From positions 1-64,000 of the forward strand of contig DATDAW010000002.1 in assembly GCA_036525185.1 (NCBI GenBank): a stretch of DNA of 64,000 bases, given 5' to 3'. Positions 8,207-17,696 of this stretch are shown here, one piece after another; position 1 is the first letter of the stretch; the number at the start of each line of letters is the position of its first letter. A program made the translations under genes and the position numbers. The notes under the pieces were generated by a model. That model made no database searches, was not told the origin of the DNA, and saw only the letters and a program-made list of their open reading frames with translations. The DNA comes from DATDAW01 sp036525185. GTDB taxonomy: Bacteria; Verrucomicrobiota; Verrucomicrobiia; Chthoniobacterales; DASVRZ01.

Positions 8207-9865
8207 TCAAGCGTCCGTGCGGGATTGATTCAGGGCTCGTCCGGCTTGGCGAACGGTCTCTTTGACTCTCGGCACGAGGGGAGGCGCTACACTGAAACTG
8301 CGTATGCCAATCTTGAGGAGGGTAGGAATCATGTCAGCCTGCGCGCCCAGTTCCCCGCAGATGCTGACGGGCGTTTCGCCCGAATCCTCAAGAATCAACC
8401 CAAGCAACCGCAGGATCGCTGGATGGTTCTCAATAAAATATCCACTCACCAGCGGATTTTCTCTGCCGGCGGCCATGGTGTATTGGGTGAGATCGTTGGT
8501 GCCTATACTGAAAAAATCCGCATAGGGAATGATCTCCTTGATAGACAGGGCCGCGGCGGGAGTTTCGATCATAGCGCCCAGGAGCGGCAACTTGGTGATG
8601 CCTGAACGGCGCGCTAGCTCGCAGAGTCTCCGCCGTATGCGCTCCATGTCCGCGGCCAGTGTCACCATCGGCACCAGGATGCGCACGTCCTGTTCCTGAG
8701 CGAATTCTAACAACGCTTCGAGCTGGGTATCCAGTAAGTCCGGATAGTGGAGGAGCAGTCGCACGCCCCGTCGCCCCAGAAATGGATCGTCTTCGCGGGC
8801 GAAGTGCACAAATTCCACTGGTTTATCCGCCCCCAAATCGAGGAGCCGCACCGTAATCGGCTTCCCCAGCAACGGCGCAAATGTCTTTCTGAATTCGTTG
8901 AGCAGCCCCTCCTTGGACGGAGGCGTGTTTCGAGACAGATAGAACTGCTCTGTGCGGTAAAGTCCCACGCCTTCGGCACCATTGTCAGCCGCCACCACGG
9001 CGTCTTCCAGGCACCCAATGTTGGCGGTAACAGCGACCGTCATTTCGTCGTAAACGCAAGGCAGCTCATGCGAGCGACGCTTAACCTCCTCGGTCTCCAG
9101 TTTAAATTGATCAATCCTGCTCCTGAAGAAGACTTGAGCCGAAACATCAGGGTCGAGAATGATTTCCCCTGAATTGCCATCCACTATCAGCATTTGATGG
9201 TCTTTGATAATTCGGGTCGCTTCGGGTATTTCAGCGACGGTCGGGATCCCCAAAGCCCGGGCCAAAATGGCGGCATGGGAACCCGCTCCACCAAATTCGA
9301 GAACAATGGCGGCCACAGCCCGCTCTGGCAAGGCCACTGTGTCGGAAGGCAGAAGTCGATGCGCTATCAACACCCGACCACCGGGCATTGCCTCCAGCGC
9401 GGTGGTTCTGACTCCAGCGATTTTACGCAAAAGCCTGCCTTGCAGATCCTCCAGATCATCGGCGCGTTCCCGGACCGTTTCATTTTTGTGTGCTCGGAAT
9501 TTGTCCTTTCTCCGATCGAAAACCCTGGTGAGTGCCATGGCTGCCGTGCTCAACTCCCGCTCGATTTCGTCGCGGATTTCATCACGCAAGGACGAGTCCT
9601 CCAGCATGACTTCGTGAACCTCGAAAATAGAAGCGAGCTCGGCACCTGCATGCGCCTCGATCCGGCCGGCAGATATTTTCAAATCATCTTTGACCTTCCG
9701 CACGGCGCTCTCGATATGTTCCAGTTCTTCGACGATCTGCTTCTCGCTGATCGTCTGTGGAAGGCTCAGCGAATCAAAGTCGCTGAAGTATACGAACGCT
9801 TTCCCCATTGCGAGGCCTGGCGACGTTGCTTGGCCCTTCAGCTTTAAACTGCTTTGCTCACTCAT
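8207..9865 (-). CDS. ptsI: Phosphoenolpyruvate-protein phosphotransferase (PTS enzyme I)
   Basis: Cytoplasmic Enzyme I, which takes phosphate from PEP onto a His and hands it to HPr. The 552 residues cover the HPr-binding helical domain, the swivelling phospho-His domain with GGAGSHAAILARALGIPT (active His197), and the PEP-binding TIM barrel with RLLDLGADKP, FFSIGTNDLTQY and the C-terminal PVSICGELGA containing the catalytic Cys. No ptsH is adjacent and no EII components are in the window. This suggests a regulatory PTS or an HPr encoded elsewhere. It is divergent from the amidoligase operon across about 240 bases. The start codon overlaps the stop of an unconvincing 60-codon frame. Confidence 0.93.
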   Translation of the reverse strand: MSEQSSLKLKGQATSPGLAMGKAFVYFSDFDSLSLPQTISEKQIVEELEHIESAVRKVKDDLKISAGRIEAHAGAELASIFEVHEVMLEDSSLRDEIRDEIERELSTAAMALTRVFDRRKDKFRAHKNETVRERADDLEDLQGRLLRKIAGVRTTALEAMPGGRVLIAHRLLPSDTVALPERAVAAIVLEFGGAGSHAAILARALGIPTVAEIPEATRIIKDHQMLIVDGNSGEIILDPDVSAQVFFRSRIDQFKLETEEVKRRSHELPCVYDEMTVAVTANIGCLEDAVVAADNGAEGVGLYRTEQFYLSRNTPPSKEGLLNEFRKTFAPLLGKPITVRLLDLGADKPVEFVHFAREDDPFLGRRGVRLLLHYPDLLDTQLEALLEFAQEQDVRILVPMVTLAADMERIRRRLCELARRSGITKLPLLGAMIETPAAALSIKEIIPYADFFSIGTNDLTQYTMAAGRENPLVSGYFIENHPAILRLLGLILEDSGETPVSICGELGAQADMIPTLLKIGIRSFSVAPPLVPRVKETVRQAGRALNQSRTDA

Positions 9866-10106
9866 ACACCATTTGGATTCGGAGTTTTCTGAAGATTCCG
9901 AGGCGAGCGCGCTTTTCGACCTTCTCGACAGACTGGGTCATTTCTCGTTCCTGGTCAAATGCTCCATAAATTCTGCTCCGCTTCGGAAAACAAGTTGGCG
10001 CGCAGGCGCGCTGCGAGGCCTCTTTATGCCGGCCGCTCAAGCAATGTTCCGGCTATCCTAACTTTAGGCTGGCGTTTTGCGCGGGGGCCCTTTACCTGAG
10101 CCGGGC

Positions 10107-13100
10107 ATGTCCATCCACGTCGCCTTAAAACACCGCACGACTTATTTGTACGACCGGCCCGTTTCGATGGGCCCGCAAGTGATCCGGCTTCGGCCGGCGC
10201 CGCATTGCCGCACACCGATTCTGAGTTACTCGATCAAAATCCATCCAGAGGAAAAATTCGTAAACTGGCAGCAGGATCCGTTCAGCAATTACCTGGCGCG
10301 GGTGATGGTGCCCGACAAGACGGAGAAGTTTGAGGTTGAAGTCGAGGTTGTTGCCCAAATGGCGGTTTACAATCCGTTCGACTTTTTTCTTGAACCTGCG
10401 GCGGAAAAATTTCCGTTCACGTACGAACCGGCATTGGCGCACGACCTCGCGCCCTATTTGAAGGTCGAGGCGGCAGGCACCTTGTTCGATCGATACTTCG
10501 AGGCGATACCGAAAGGGGAACAACGAACCATCGATTTTCTGGTGGCGTTGAACCAGCTGGTGCAGAACGACGTCGACTATCTCATCCGCATGGAGCCGGG
10601 TGTCCAGGAACCGGAATACACGCTTGAGAACCGTTCCGGCTCGTGTCGTGACTCAGCGTGGCTCCTTTGTAATTTGCTGCGTCGCTGTGGTCTTGCATCC
10701 CGTTTTGTTTCCGGTTACCTCATCCAGCTCAAACCGGACGTGAAAGCGCTCGACGGCCCGTCCGGCACGGAAGTGGATTTTACGGATTTGCATGCATGGA
10801 CGGAGGTGTTCCTGCCAGGTGCGGGCTGGATCGGGTTCGACGCGACGTCGGGCTTGCTCGCGGGCGAAGGGCATATTCCGCTGGCCTGTACCCCGGAGCC
10901 CTCGACGGCGGCCCCAATCACCGGGACGACGTCGGAATGCAAGACGGAGTTCGAGTTCGAAATGGCCGTCTCGCGCGTTTACGAGTCTCCGCGCGTCACC
11001 AAGCCTTATACGGACGACCAATGGGCTGCGATTCTCGCGCTCGGCGACCGCGTGGACGAGATTCTAAAGAAAGGCGATGTTCGGCTGACGATGGGTGGCG
11101 AGCCGACGTTCGTTTCTATCGACGACATGGACGGCGCCGAGTGGAACGCCGAAGCGATGGGCCCCCTGAAACGCGGGTTGGCCGATTCGCTGTTGCGCAA
11201 ACTGCAGACGCGTTTCGCACCAGGGGCACTTCTGCATCATGGCCAGGGGAAATGGTATCCTGGCGAACAATTGCCCCGGTGGGCGTTCGGGTGTTTCTGG
11301 CGCAAAGACGGCGTGCCGATTTGGGAGAATCCGAAGTTGATCGCCGACGAAAAGGCGAACTATGGCGTGAACGACGTGGATTCAATGCGCTTCTTTGAAG
11401 CGCTCGCGCGCCGTCTCGAAATCGATCCGCGTTTCATCCTGCCGGCCTATGAAGACGCCTGGTACTACATGTGGAAAGAGCGCCGGCTGCCGGTGAACGT
11501 CGACCCATTGAAGTCAAATCTGAAGGACAAACAGGAACGCGCACGAATCGCCCGGGTGTTCGAACAAGGACTGAACAAAGTAATCGGCCACGTCTTGCCG
11601 ATTCGTTACAGCGACGGTTGGTCGAGCGGCGCATGGTTTCTGCGGCCCGAAACGCTCTATTTGATCCCGGGCGATTCGCCGATCGGCTTCCGGTTGCCGA
11701 TTGATTCGATCCCATGGGTGAAAGAATCCGAGTATCCCTGGATTTACGAACCGGATCCGACCGCGCAACGTCCGCCTTTACCGCCGCGCCCGGAACGGCG
11801 GCGGCAGGCATTTCGGGAGGCCGGTCAGCTCACCGAGGAGTACATCCGCTTTCTGCAACAGGGCGACGACCGGGGTTTCCGTCCGCAAGGCGCACCGGGC
11901 AGCGGGTTCGAAATTCCGGAGGACGAAAAGCTGCTTCCTCCAGAGGTCCGGCGCAGACGGGTCGGTATTTCGGGTGGCGTGCCATCCTGGACCGTGCCGC
12001 GCGTGGGCGAATCCGCACCGTGGATTGTTCGGACTGCGATGGCCATTGAACCGCGCGACGGCAAATTGTGCGTTTTCATGCCGCCGCTGCAAACGCTGGA
12101 GGAGTATCTCGATCTCACAGCCGCCATCGAAGAAACGGCGGATTACTTGCAGGTGCCCGTATTGCTGGAAGGGTATCCGCCGCCCGGCGATCCTCGTCTG
12201 AACGTTATTAAAGTCACTCCCGATCCTGGGGTTATCGAAGTCAATACGCACCCGGCGCATTCGTGGCGCCAGATGGTGGAAGTTACCGAAGGCCTCTACG
12301 AAGACGCGTATCAATCGCGGCTCGGCACGGAAAAATTTATGGTTGATGGACGCCACACTGGCACCGGCGGCGGCAACCACATCGTCATTGGCGGTTCGAC
12401 GCCGTCGGACAGCCCGATCTTGCGGCGACCCGACGTGCTTCGCAGCCTCATCAACTACTGGCACAATCATCCGTCCCTTTCATATTTGTTTTCGGGCCTG
12501 TTCATCGGGCCGACGTGCCAGAGCCCGCGCGTGGACGAGGCGCGTAACGACGCCCTTTATGAGCTGGAAATCGCTTTCAACCAAATCCCGGATAAAGACG
12601 ATGTCCCTCCCTGGCTGGTGGACCGTATTTTCCGCAATTTGCTCACCGACGTTACGGGCAACACGCATCGCTCGGAATTCTGTATCGACAAGCTGTATTC
12701 ACCCGGAGGCGGTTCGGGCCGCCAAGGGCTTCTGGAAATGCGCGCCTTCGAAATGCCGCCCCATGCGCGCATGAGCCTTACGCAGCAACTCCTCCTGCGC
12801 TCGCTCGTTGGCGAATTCTGGGAAAATCCGTATCGCCGGCCGCTCGTGCCCTGGGGAACTGAATTGCACGACCGTTTCCTGTTGCCGCATTTCGTGTGGC
12901 AGGATTTCGGAGACGTCATCGGCGACCTGCAGGATGCAGGCTATGAATTCCATCCCGAATGGTTCGCGCCGCACCAGGAATTCCGGTTTCCGCTCATCGG
13001 GGAAGCCAATTATCGCGAGTTGCAACTCGAAGTCCGTAACGCGCTCGAACCGTGGCACGTCCTTGGCGAAGAAGGCTACGTCGGCGGCACGGTGCGTTAT

Positions 13101-13538
13101 GTCGACTCATCGCTGGAGCGTGTTCAAGTCAAGGCCACCGGCATGGTCGGCTCGAGGTATCGCATTCTCTGCAACCGCGTCCCGGTCCCGATGCATAACA
13201 CCGGAAACGTCGGCGAATACGTGGCCGGCATACGTTACCGGGCATGGCAGCCACCGGAGGCTCTCCAGCCGACCATCGGTGTCCATAGCCCACTGGTTAT
13301 CGATATTTACGACACCTGGAGCGGGAAGACTGTTGGCGGTTGCACGTATCACGTTTCGCATCCGGGCGGGCGCAGCCACGACACGTTCCCGATCAATTCC
13401 TACGAAGCGGAGAGCCGCCGTCTCGCGCGCTTCCACCCCTTCGGTCACACGCCTGGGAAGTTCGACGTGCCACCGCTGCAAAAATCGGAGGAATTCCCAT
13501 TCACGCTGGATTTGCGCTTGCATTCAAAGGGCATTTAG
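10107..13538 (+). CDS. Transglutaminase-like domain fused to DUF2126 putative amidoligase
   Basis: A protein of about 1,143 residues from ATG 10107 (MSIHVALKHRTTY). Residues 1-280 form a bacterial transglutaminase-like N-domain and papain-fold core with catalytic triad candidates Cys180 (RSGSCRDSAW), His229 (DLHAWTEVF) and Asp245 (GWIGFDATSG). The remaining 800 residues match DUF2126, described in the literature as a putative COOH-NH2 ligase (amidoligase): LTMGGEPTFVSIDDMDG, HHGQGKWYPGEQLPRWA, VNTHPAHSWRQMVEVTE and GTGGGNHIVIGG. This suggests that one polypeptide can both form and cleave amide or isopeptide bonds. It heads a five-gene plus-strand run, 9 bases before the next start. Substrate and product are unknown. 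Confidence 0.9.
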   Translation: MSIHVALKHRTTYLYDRPVSMGPQVIRLRPAPHCRTPILSYSIKIHPEEKFVNWQQDPFSNYLARVMVPDKTEKFEVEVEVVAQMAVYNPFDFFLEPAAEKFPFTYEPALAHDLAPYLKVEAAGTLFDRYFEAIPKGEQRTIDFLVALNQLVQNDVDYLIRMEPGVQEPEYTLENRSGSCRDSAWLLCNLLRRCGLASRFVSGYLIQLKPDVKALDGPSGTEVDFTDLHAWTEVFLPGAGWIGFDATSGLLAGEGHIPLACTPEPSTAAPITGTTSECKTEFEFEMAVSRVYESPRVTKPYTDDQWAAILALGDRVDEILKKGDVRLTMGGEPTFVSIDDMDGAEWNAEAMGPLKRGLADSLLRKLQTRFAPGALLHHGQGKWYPGEQLPRWAFGCFWRKDGVPIWENPKLIADEKANYGVNDVDSMRFFEALARRLEIDPRFILPAYEDAWYYMWKERRLPVNVDPLKSNLKDKQERARIARVFEQGLNKVIGHVLPIRYSDGWSSGAWFLRPETLYLIPGDSPIGFRLPIDSIPWVKESEYPWIYEPDPTAQRPPLPPRPERRRQAFREAGQLTEEYIRFLQQGDDRGFRPQGAPGSGFEIPEDEKLLPPEVRRRRVGISGGVPSWTVPRVGESAPWIVRTAMAIEPRDGKLCVFMPPLQTLEEYLDLTAAIEETADYLQVPVLLEGYPPPGDPRLNVIKVTPDPGVIEVNTHPAHSWRQMVEVTEGLYEDAYQSRLGTEKFMVDGRHTGTGGGNHIVIGGSTPSDSPILRRPDVLRSLINYWHNHPSLSYLFSGLFIGPTCQSPRVDEARNDALYELEIAFNQIPDKDDVPPWLVDRIFRNLLTDVTGNTHRSEFCIDKLYSPGGGSGRQGLLEMRAFEMPPHARMSLTQQLLLRSLVGEFWENPYRRPLVPWGTELHDRFLLPHFVWQDFGDVIGDLQDAGYEFHPEWFAPHQEFRFPLIGEANYRELQLEVRNALEPWHVLGEEGYVGGTVRYVDSSLERVQVKATGMVGSRYRILCNRVPVPMHNTGNVGEYVAGIRYRAWQPPEALQPTIGVHSPLVIDIYDTWSGKTVGGCTYHVSHPGGRSHDTFPINSYEAESRRLARFHPFGHTPGKFDVPPLQKSEEFPFTLDLRLHSKGI

Positions 13539-13547
13539 CTTGGACGC

Positions 13548-16070
13548 ATGTCCGTAACTGCGAGCACCATGGGCGCTCCTACTGTGCCGCCGTTGTTGCC
13601 GCCGCTCGGCTATCAACGGCGGAAGGGCACCCATGCTGTGCTTTATGACGAGTTTCTGTCGCCAGACGGCAGTGTTCGTCCGCACTGGCAAGAGATTGGT
13701 GCCTATTTCGAGAAGCTGGGTCCGGAGGAAATCACGCGCCGCTGGAACCACGCTCGGAAGATCATTCGCGATAACGGCGTCGCCAGCAATGCCGGCTTGT
13801 GGGATGCCCAGGGCCCTCCTCGCCCTTGGGAGTTGAACCCCATTCCCCTCCGGATTTCGAATGATGAATGGACGGTCATCGAGGCCGCTGTCCGCCAGCG
13901 GGGACGGCTCTTGAATGCCATCCTCAATGACCTTTACGCGGAGCAGAAACTCCTTGCCGAAGGACTCATTCCGCCTGCGCTGGTGCTCGGTAATCGGGCT
14001 TACCTCCGCCCGTGCGTCGGCGTGCGGGTGCCTCACGATGCCCGGCTTTCGATATATGCCGTGGACCTCGCGCGCTCTCCCGATGGGAAATGGTGGGTCC
14101 TCTCAGACCGCACGCAAGCGCCCTCGGGCGCCGGTTATGCCCTCGAGAATCGCGTCGTCATTTCGCGCGTTTTTCCCGAGATTTTTCACAACACGCAGAT
14201 TGCACGATTGGGTGGATTTTTCCGGCAGATGAAAGAGGCTCTGGAGGCGCTATCGCCGCGTGCTGGCCTTCCACCAACGGTCGCCTTGCTCACCCCCGGA
14301 CGGCTGAACGAGACCTATTTTGAACAGACTTACCTGGCGCGGCAGCTCGATTTTACGCTGGTCGAAGGTCAAGATCTTACCGTGCGCGACAACACGGTTT
14401 TCATCCGTACGCTGCAAGGTCTGCAGCGCGTGGATGTGATCGTGCGGCGGGTGGATGACGATTATTGCGACCCGCTGGAGATGCGTGATGAGTCGCTTCT
14501 CGGAGTACCCGGACTCATGAGCGCCGTGCGTGCGGGAGCTGTGACGCTGGCGAACAGCCTGGGCAGTGGTCTTGTGCAATGTCCGGCGCTGGGCGCCTTT
14601 TTGCCGAAACTCAGCGAGCGATTGCTTGGGGAAGCGCTCCTGATGCCCTCGGTCGCAACGTGGTGGTGCGGCCAGCATTCTGCTCACACCTATGTCCTCA
14701 ACAATCTGCATGGTCTCGTCGTTCATCCCGCTTTCGCTTTTCCGGGTGAATATCCCGCGAAGAATGCGAGCCGCGAGGCGATCCATAATGCCATTTGTAA
14801 TAAACCCGAGCTGTTCGCCGCGCAGGAATTCGTGCGTCTCTCACAGTCTCCGGACTTCAATGAGGGCCGGCTGGAACCGCGCTCCGTGGTAATGCGCATT
14901 TTCGCGATGAGACGAGGGGATGACTATGTCGTCATGCCCGGCGGCCTCACGCGTGTTTCGGAACAGGAATTCAGCGACGACGTGCTTTTCCTCAGTGCAG
15001 GGGGCACCAAGGACACGTGGGTGGATTTCGCGGAGAAACGGGATGCCGTGGCACAGCCTCAGCCTGTTTTCTCTGGCCAATTGCGCCGCGCGAGCCCCAG
15101 TCTGACGAGCCGGACGGCCGATGATCTTTTCTGGCTGGGGCGCTATGCCGAACGCGCCGAGTTCAGTGCGCGCATGGTTCGCACGACTTTGGAAGGCCTC
15201 GCCAACCAGCAGGGATGGATGACGATTTTCGACTTCGAACCTGTCATCCGCACGTTTCAACATTTCGGCCAGTTTTTCCCGCCGTTGCTTGCTGAGGATG
15301 ATCATTCCTTGCTCGAGCAGGCGATCATCACGCAAATGCTTGACCGGTCCAATCCGGGCAGCCTGGTTTCCATCATCGGCCATTTGGAGGACATCATTAC
15401 GTCCGTTCGCGATCAGGTCACCGCCGACACATGGCGGATCGTCCACCAGCTTTCCGACGTGCTCCCGGCGGCAGGCGAAGTGGATGAAGGCATTGAGCTA
15501 AACCTCAACACGGTCATTCTCCATCTTTCTGCGTTAAACGGTGTTCTGACAGAAAATATGACGCATGGCAACGGCTGGCGCTTTCTGGAATTGGGGCGCC
15601 GCATCGAACGTTCTTCTTACAGTGCGCGGCTTGTCGTCGAATCACTGGTCAGCCAATCGGGCAATGCCTCACCCCGTTTCGACGTATTGCTGGAAGTTTT
15701 CGACGCCCTGATAACCTACAGGCAGAAATACACGGTCGTTCATCGCGAGCCAGTTCTGGACTTATTGATTTGCGACGAGTCGAACCCGCGTTCGCTCGCC
15801 AGTCAGCTCGCTCTTTTGCTTGACGATTTGCTGCGTCTTCCCCGTGAAGCGGGCGAAGGTTTCAAATTGGCTGAAGAGCGCCTTGTCCTCCGTGTCTTGA
15901 GCGATGTGCGGCTTCTTGACGTAGCGAATTTGGATGCAACTGCCATTCCCCCCGTGGAAAACGCTATGCTGGAACTTTCCGAACACATCACCCGGCGTTT
16001 CTTTACGCACCTGCAAACGTCGTCGGTCGGCCGCGATGTCATCATGCCCACGCTACCCGATACGATATGA
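13548..16070 (+). CDS. Circularly permuted ATP-grasp fused to Alpha-E domain
   Basis: An 840-residue fusion. Residues 1-500 match the circularly permuted ATP-grasp family (DUF404/DUF407), for example HAVLYDEFLSPDGSVRPHW, RPWELNPIPLRIS, LLNAILNDLYAEQKLL and GYALENRVVISRVFPEIF. Residues 510-830 match the all-helical Alpha-E family (DUF403), beginning DDLFWLGRYAERAEFSAR and containing NGWRFLELGRRIERS. In many genomes these are two neighbouring genes; here they are one protein. ATP-grasp enzymes ligate a carboxylate to an amine using ATP. Alpha-E has no established activity. The stop overlaps the next start (ATGA), implying translational coupling. Function as a peptide or amide ligase is inference from the fold. 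Confidence 0.9.
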   Translation: MSVTASTMGAPTVPPLLPPLGYQRRKGTHAVLYDEFLSPDGSVRPHWQEIGAYFEKLGPEEITRRWNHARKIIRDNGVASNAGLWDAQGPPRPWELNPIPLRISNDEWTVIEAAVRQRGRLLNAILNDLYAEQKLLAEGLIPPALVLGNRAYLRPCVGVRVPHDARLSIYAVDLARSPDGKWWVLSDRTQAPSGAGYALENRVVISRVFPEIFHNTQIARLGGFFRQMKEALEALSPRAGLPPTVALLTPGRLNETYFEQTYLARQLDFTLVEGQDLTVRDNTVFIRTLQGLQRVDVIVRRVDDDYCDPLEMRDESLLGVPGLMSAVRAGAVTLANSLGSGLVQCPALGAFLPKLSERLLGEALLMPSVATWWCGQHSAHTYVLNNLHGLVVHPAFAFPGEYPAKNASREAIHNAICNKPELFAAQEFVRLSQSPDFNEGRLEPRSVVMRIFAMRRGDDYVVMPGGLTRVSEQEFSDDVLFLSAGGTKDTWVDFAEKRDAVAQPQPVFSGQLRRASPSLTSRTADDLFWLGRYAERAEFSARMVRTTLEGLANQQGWMTIFDFEPVIRTFQHFGQFFPPLLAEDDHSLLEQAIITQMLDRSNPGSLVSIIGHLEDIITSVRDQVTADTWRIVHQLSDVLPAAGEVDEGIELNLNTVILHLSALNGVLTENMTHGNGWRFLELGRRIERSSYSARLVVESLVSQSGNASPRFDVLLEVFDALITYRQKYTVVHREPVLDLLICDESNPRSLASQLALLLDDLLRLPREAGEGFKLAEERLVLRVLSDVRLLDVANLDATAIPPVENAMLELSEHITRRFFTHLQTSSVGRDVIMPTLPDTI

Positions 16071-16933
16071 TCCTCGATGTCTATCATTGGACAGAATACC
16101 GTTACTCGGAGCACGTGCCGCTCTCGCAGCATTTGTTGCACATGCAACCACGTGATCTGGAGAATCAACGGGTCATTTCGTCACGCTTCGAATTTGTTCC
16201 GCAGCCAGCGACCGTCACCGAACGGGTCGACTATTTTGGAAACCGGGTCACAGACTTTTTTATTGATCAGGACCACGTCGGCCTGCACATCAAATGCTTC
16301 AGCCGGGTGGAAACGCTGCGCCGCAACGTACCACTCGCCGCGCAAACACCGCCTTGGAACGAAGTGGCCGCCAGAATGCTTGCCACGCGCGATCCCGACC
16401 CGCGCGCTTTCATTTACCCGTCCGGTTACGCCCCTCACCTCGACAGCTTACGGGAATGGGCCGGAACCAGCTTTCCCACCGGACGCCCTCTGCTGGAAGG
16501 CGCTCTGGACCTCACGGCGCGCATTTTTAACGACTTCCGCTTCGACAACACTGCGACAACGGTCGCCACGCCTCTAAGCGAAGTCTTCGCCAACCGCCGC
16601 GGGGTTTGCCAGGATTTTGCGCATCTACAAATTTCCTGCCTGCGTTCCCTGGGGCTTGCCGCCCGTTACACAAGCGGTTACCTGCGCACCCATCCACCAC
16701 CCGGCCGTCGCCATGTCTTCGGCGCTGATGCCTCGCACGCGTGGGTTTCGCTCTATTGCCCCGGGCACGGCTGGATCGACATCGATCCGACGAACAACCG
16801 GCTCATCACGGAGGAATACGTGACGGTGGGATGGGGGCGTGACTACGGCGACGTGAGCCTCATCCGTGGCGTTCTCGGAGGTGGCGGATCTCACTCATTG
16901 TATTTCTCCGTCAATGTGGAGGTGGCGTCGTGA
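16067..16933 (+). CDS. Transglutaminase-like cysteine peptidase (stand-alone)
   Basis: A 288-residue protein with the bacterial transglutaminase-like N-terminal beta domain (residues 1-85, starting MILDVYHWTEYRYSE) followed by the catalytic core: Cys181 in RRGVCQDFAH, His224 in DASHAWVSLY and Asp240 in GWIDIDPTNN. No signal peptide is seen, so it is probably cytoplasmic. It overlaps the ATP-grasp gene by 4 bases and the NIF3 gene by 4 bases. In homologous operons such proteins accompany amidoligases and are thought to act as peptidases or amidases that trim or transfer the ligated product. That role is from comparative genomics and has not been shown. Confidence 0.9.
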   Translation: MILDVYHWTEYRYSEHVPLSQHLLHMQPRDLENQRVISSRFEFVPQPATVTERVDYFGNRVTDFFIDQDHVGLHIKCFSRVETLRRNVPLAAQTPPWNEVAARMLATRDPDPRAFIYPSGYAPHLDSLREWAGTSFPTGRPLLEGALDLTARIFNDFRFDNTATTVATPLSEVFANRRGVCQDFAHLQISCLRSLGLAARYTSGYLRTHPPPGRRHVFGADASHAWVSLYCPGHGWIDIDPTNNRLITEEYVTVGWGRDYGDVSLIRGVLGGGGSHSLYFSVNVEVAS

Positions 16934-17685
16934 ACCTCTCTACCATCACTGCTTTTCTCGACCTGTATCTCCGCATTCGCGAGATTGGCGACTGGCCGGG
17001 TGCGATGAACGGTTTGCAGGTGGAGAATGGCGGCACGGTTACCAGAATCGGCGCCGCGGTCGATTCTACGTTACCTGTTATTGAAAAAGCCGTTGCTGAA
17101 AATGTTGATCTGCTGCTCGTGCACCACGGCCTCTTTTGGTCGGGCCCGCAAGCTGTGACCGGTGCTAACTACAAGAAACTTAAACTCGCCTTGGATCGCA
17201 ATCTTGCTGTTTATAGCGCCCATCTACCACTTGACCTCCATCCTGAATCCGGCAACAACGCCGTCTTCGCTCGGGCACTCGGCTTCGGAGACAAAACCAC
17301 GCCGTTTTTTCTCGAAAAAGGACAGCTCATCGGTCTTCGCGTCGAAACAGAGATTGCCCGCACAGAATTGCTTGCCCGGCTGACGTCTGTGCTTGGTTCA
17401 ACGCCGCGTTTGGCCCCGGGCGGCCCGGAAATCATTCGCGCAATCGGCATTGTAACGGGCGGAGCAGGCGCCGAAATAGCCCGGGCCGCGGCGGAAGGCG
17501 TCGATACCTTCATCACGGGGGAAGGCCCTCACTGGAGTCATGGCGCTGCCGAAGAGCTTTGCGTAAACCTCATCTACGGAGGCCATTACGCCACTGAAAC
17601 CTTCGGTGTTAAGGCGCTTGCCGCGCGTATCTCCGAAGAATTTTCCGTGCCATGGATGTTTATCGACCATCCCACAGGGTTGTAG
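16930..17685 (+). CDS. NIF3-family dinuclear metal-centre protein
   Basis: A 251-residue member of the NIF3/YbgI family, toroidal hexamers with a two-metal site. The ligand pattern is visible as LLVHHGLFW (two His), NLAVYSAHLPLDLHPESGNN (His and Asp) and, near the C-terminus, GGHYATETFGVK (His and Glu). The GTG start overlaps the previous stop (GTGA), so it is cotranslated with the transglutaminase gene. Biochemical function of the family is unsettled; older annotations call it GTP cyclohydrolase I type 2. Its placement hints at a hydrolase role in the amidoligase pathway or simply at shared transcription. Confidence 0.9.
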   Translation: MNLSTITAFLDLYLRIREIGDWPGAMNGLQVENGGTVTRIGAAVDSTLPVIEKAVAENVDLLLVHHGLFWSGPQAVTGANYKKLKLALDRNLAVYSAHLPLDLHPESGNNAVFARALGFGDKTTPFFLEKGQLIGLRVETEIARTELLARLTSVLGSTPRLAPGGPEIIRAIGIVTGGAGAEIARAAAEGVDTFITGEGPHWSHGAAEELCVNLIYGGHYATETFGVKALAARISEEFSVPWMFIDHPTGL

Positions 17686-17696
17686 CCCGCCGCACA

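Noticed and set aside
9858..10040. 60-codon minus-strand frame overlapping the ptsI start by 8 bases
   Set aside because: Position suggested HPr, but it lacks the HPr active-site His and Ser motifs, is too short, and its composition is not protein-like.
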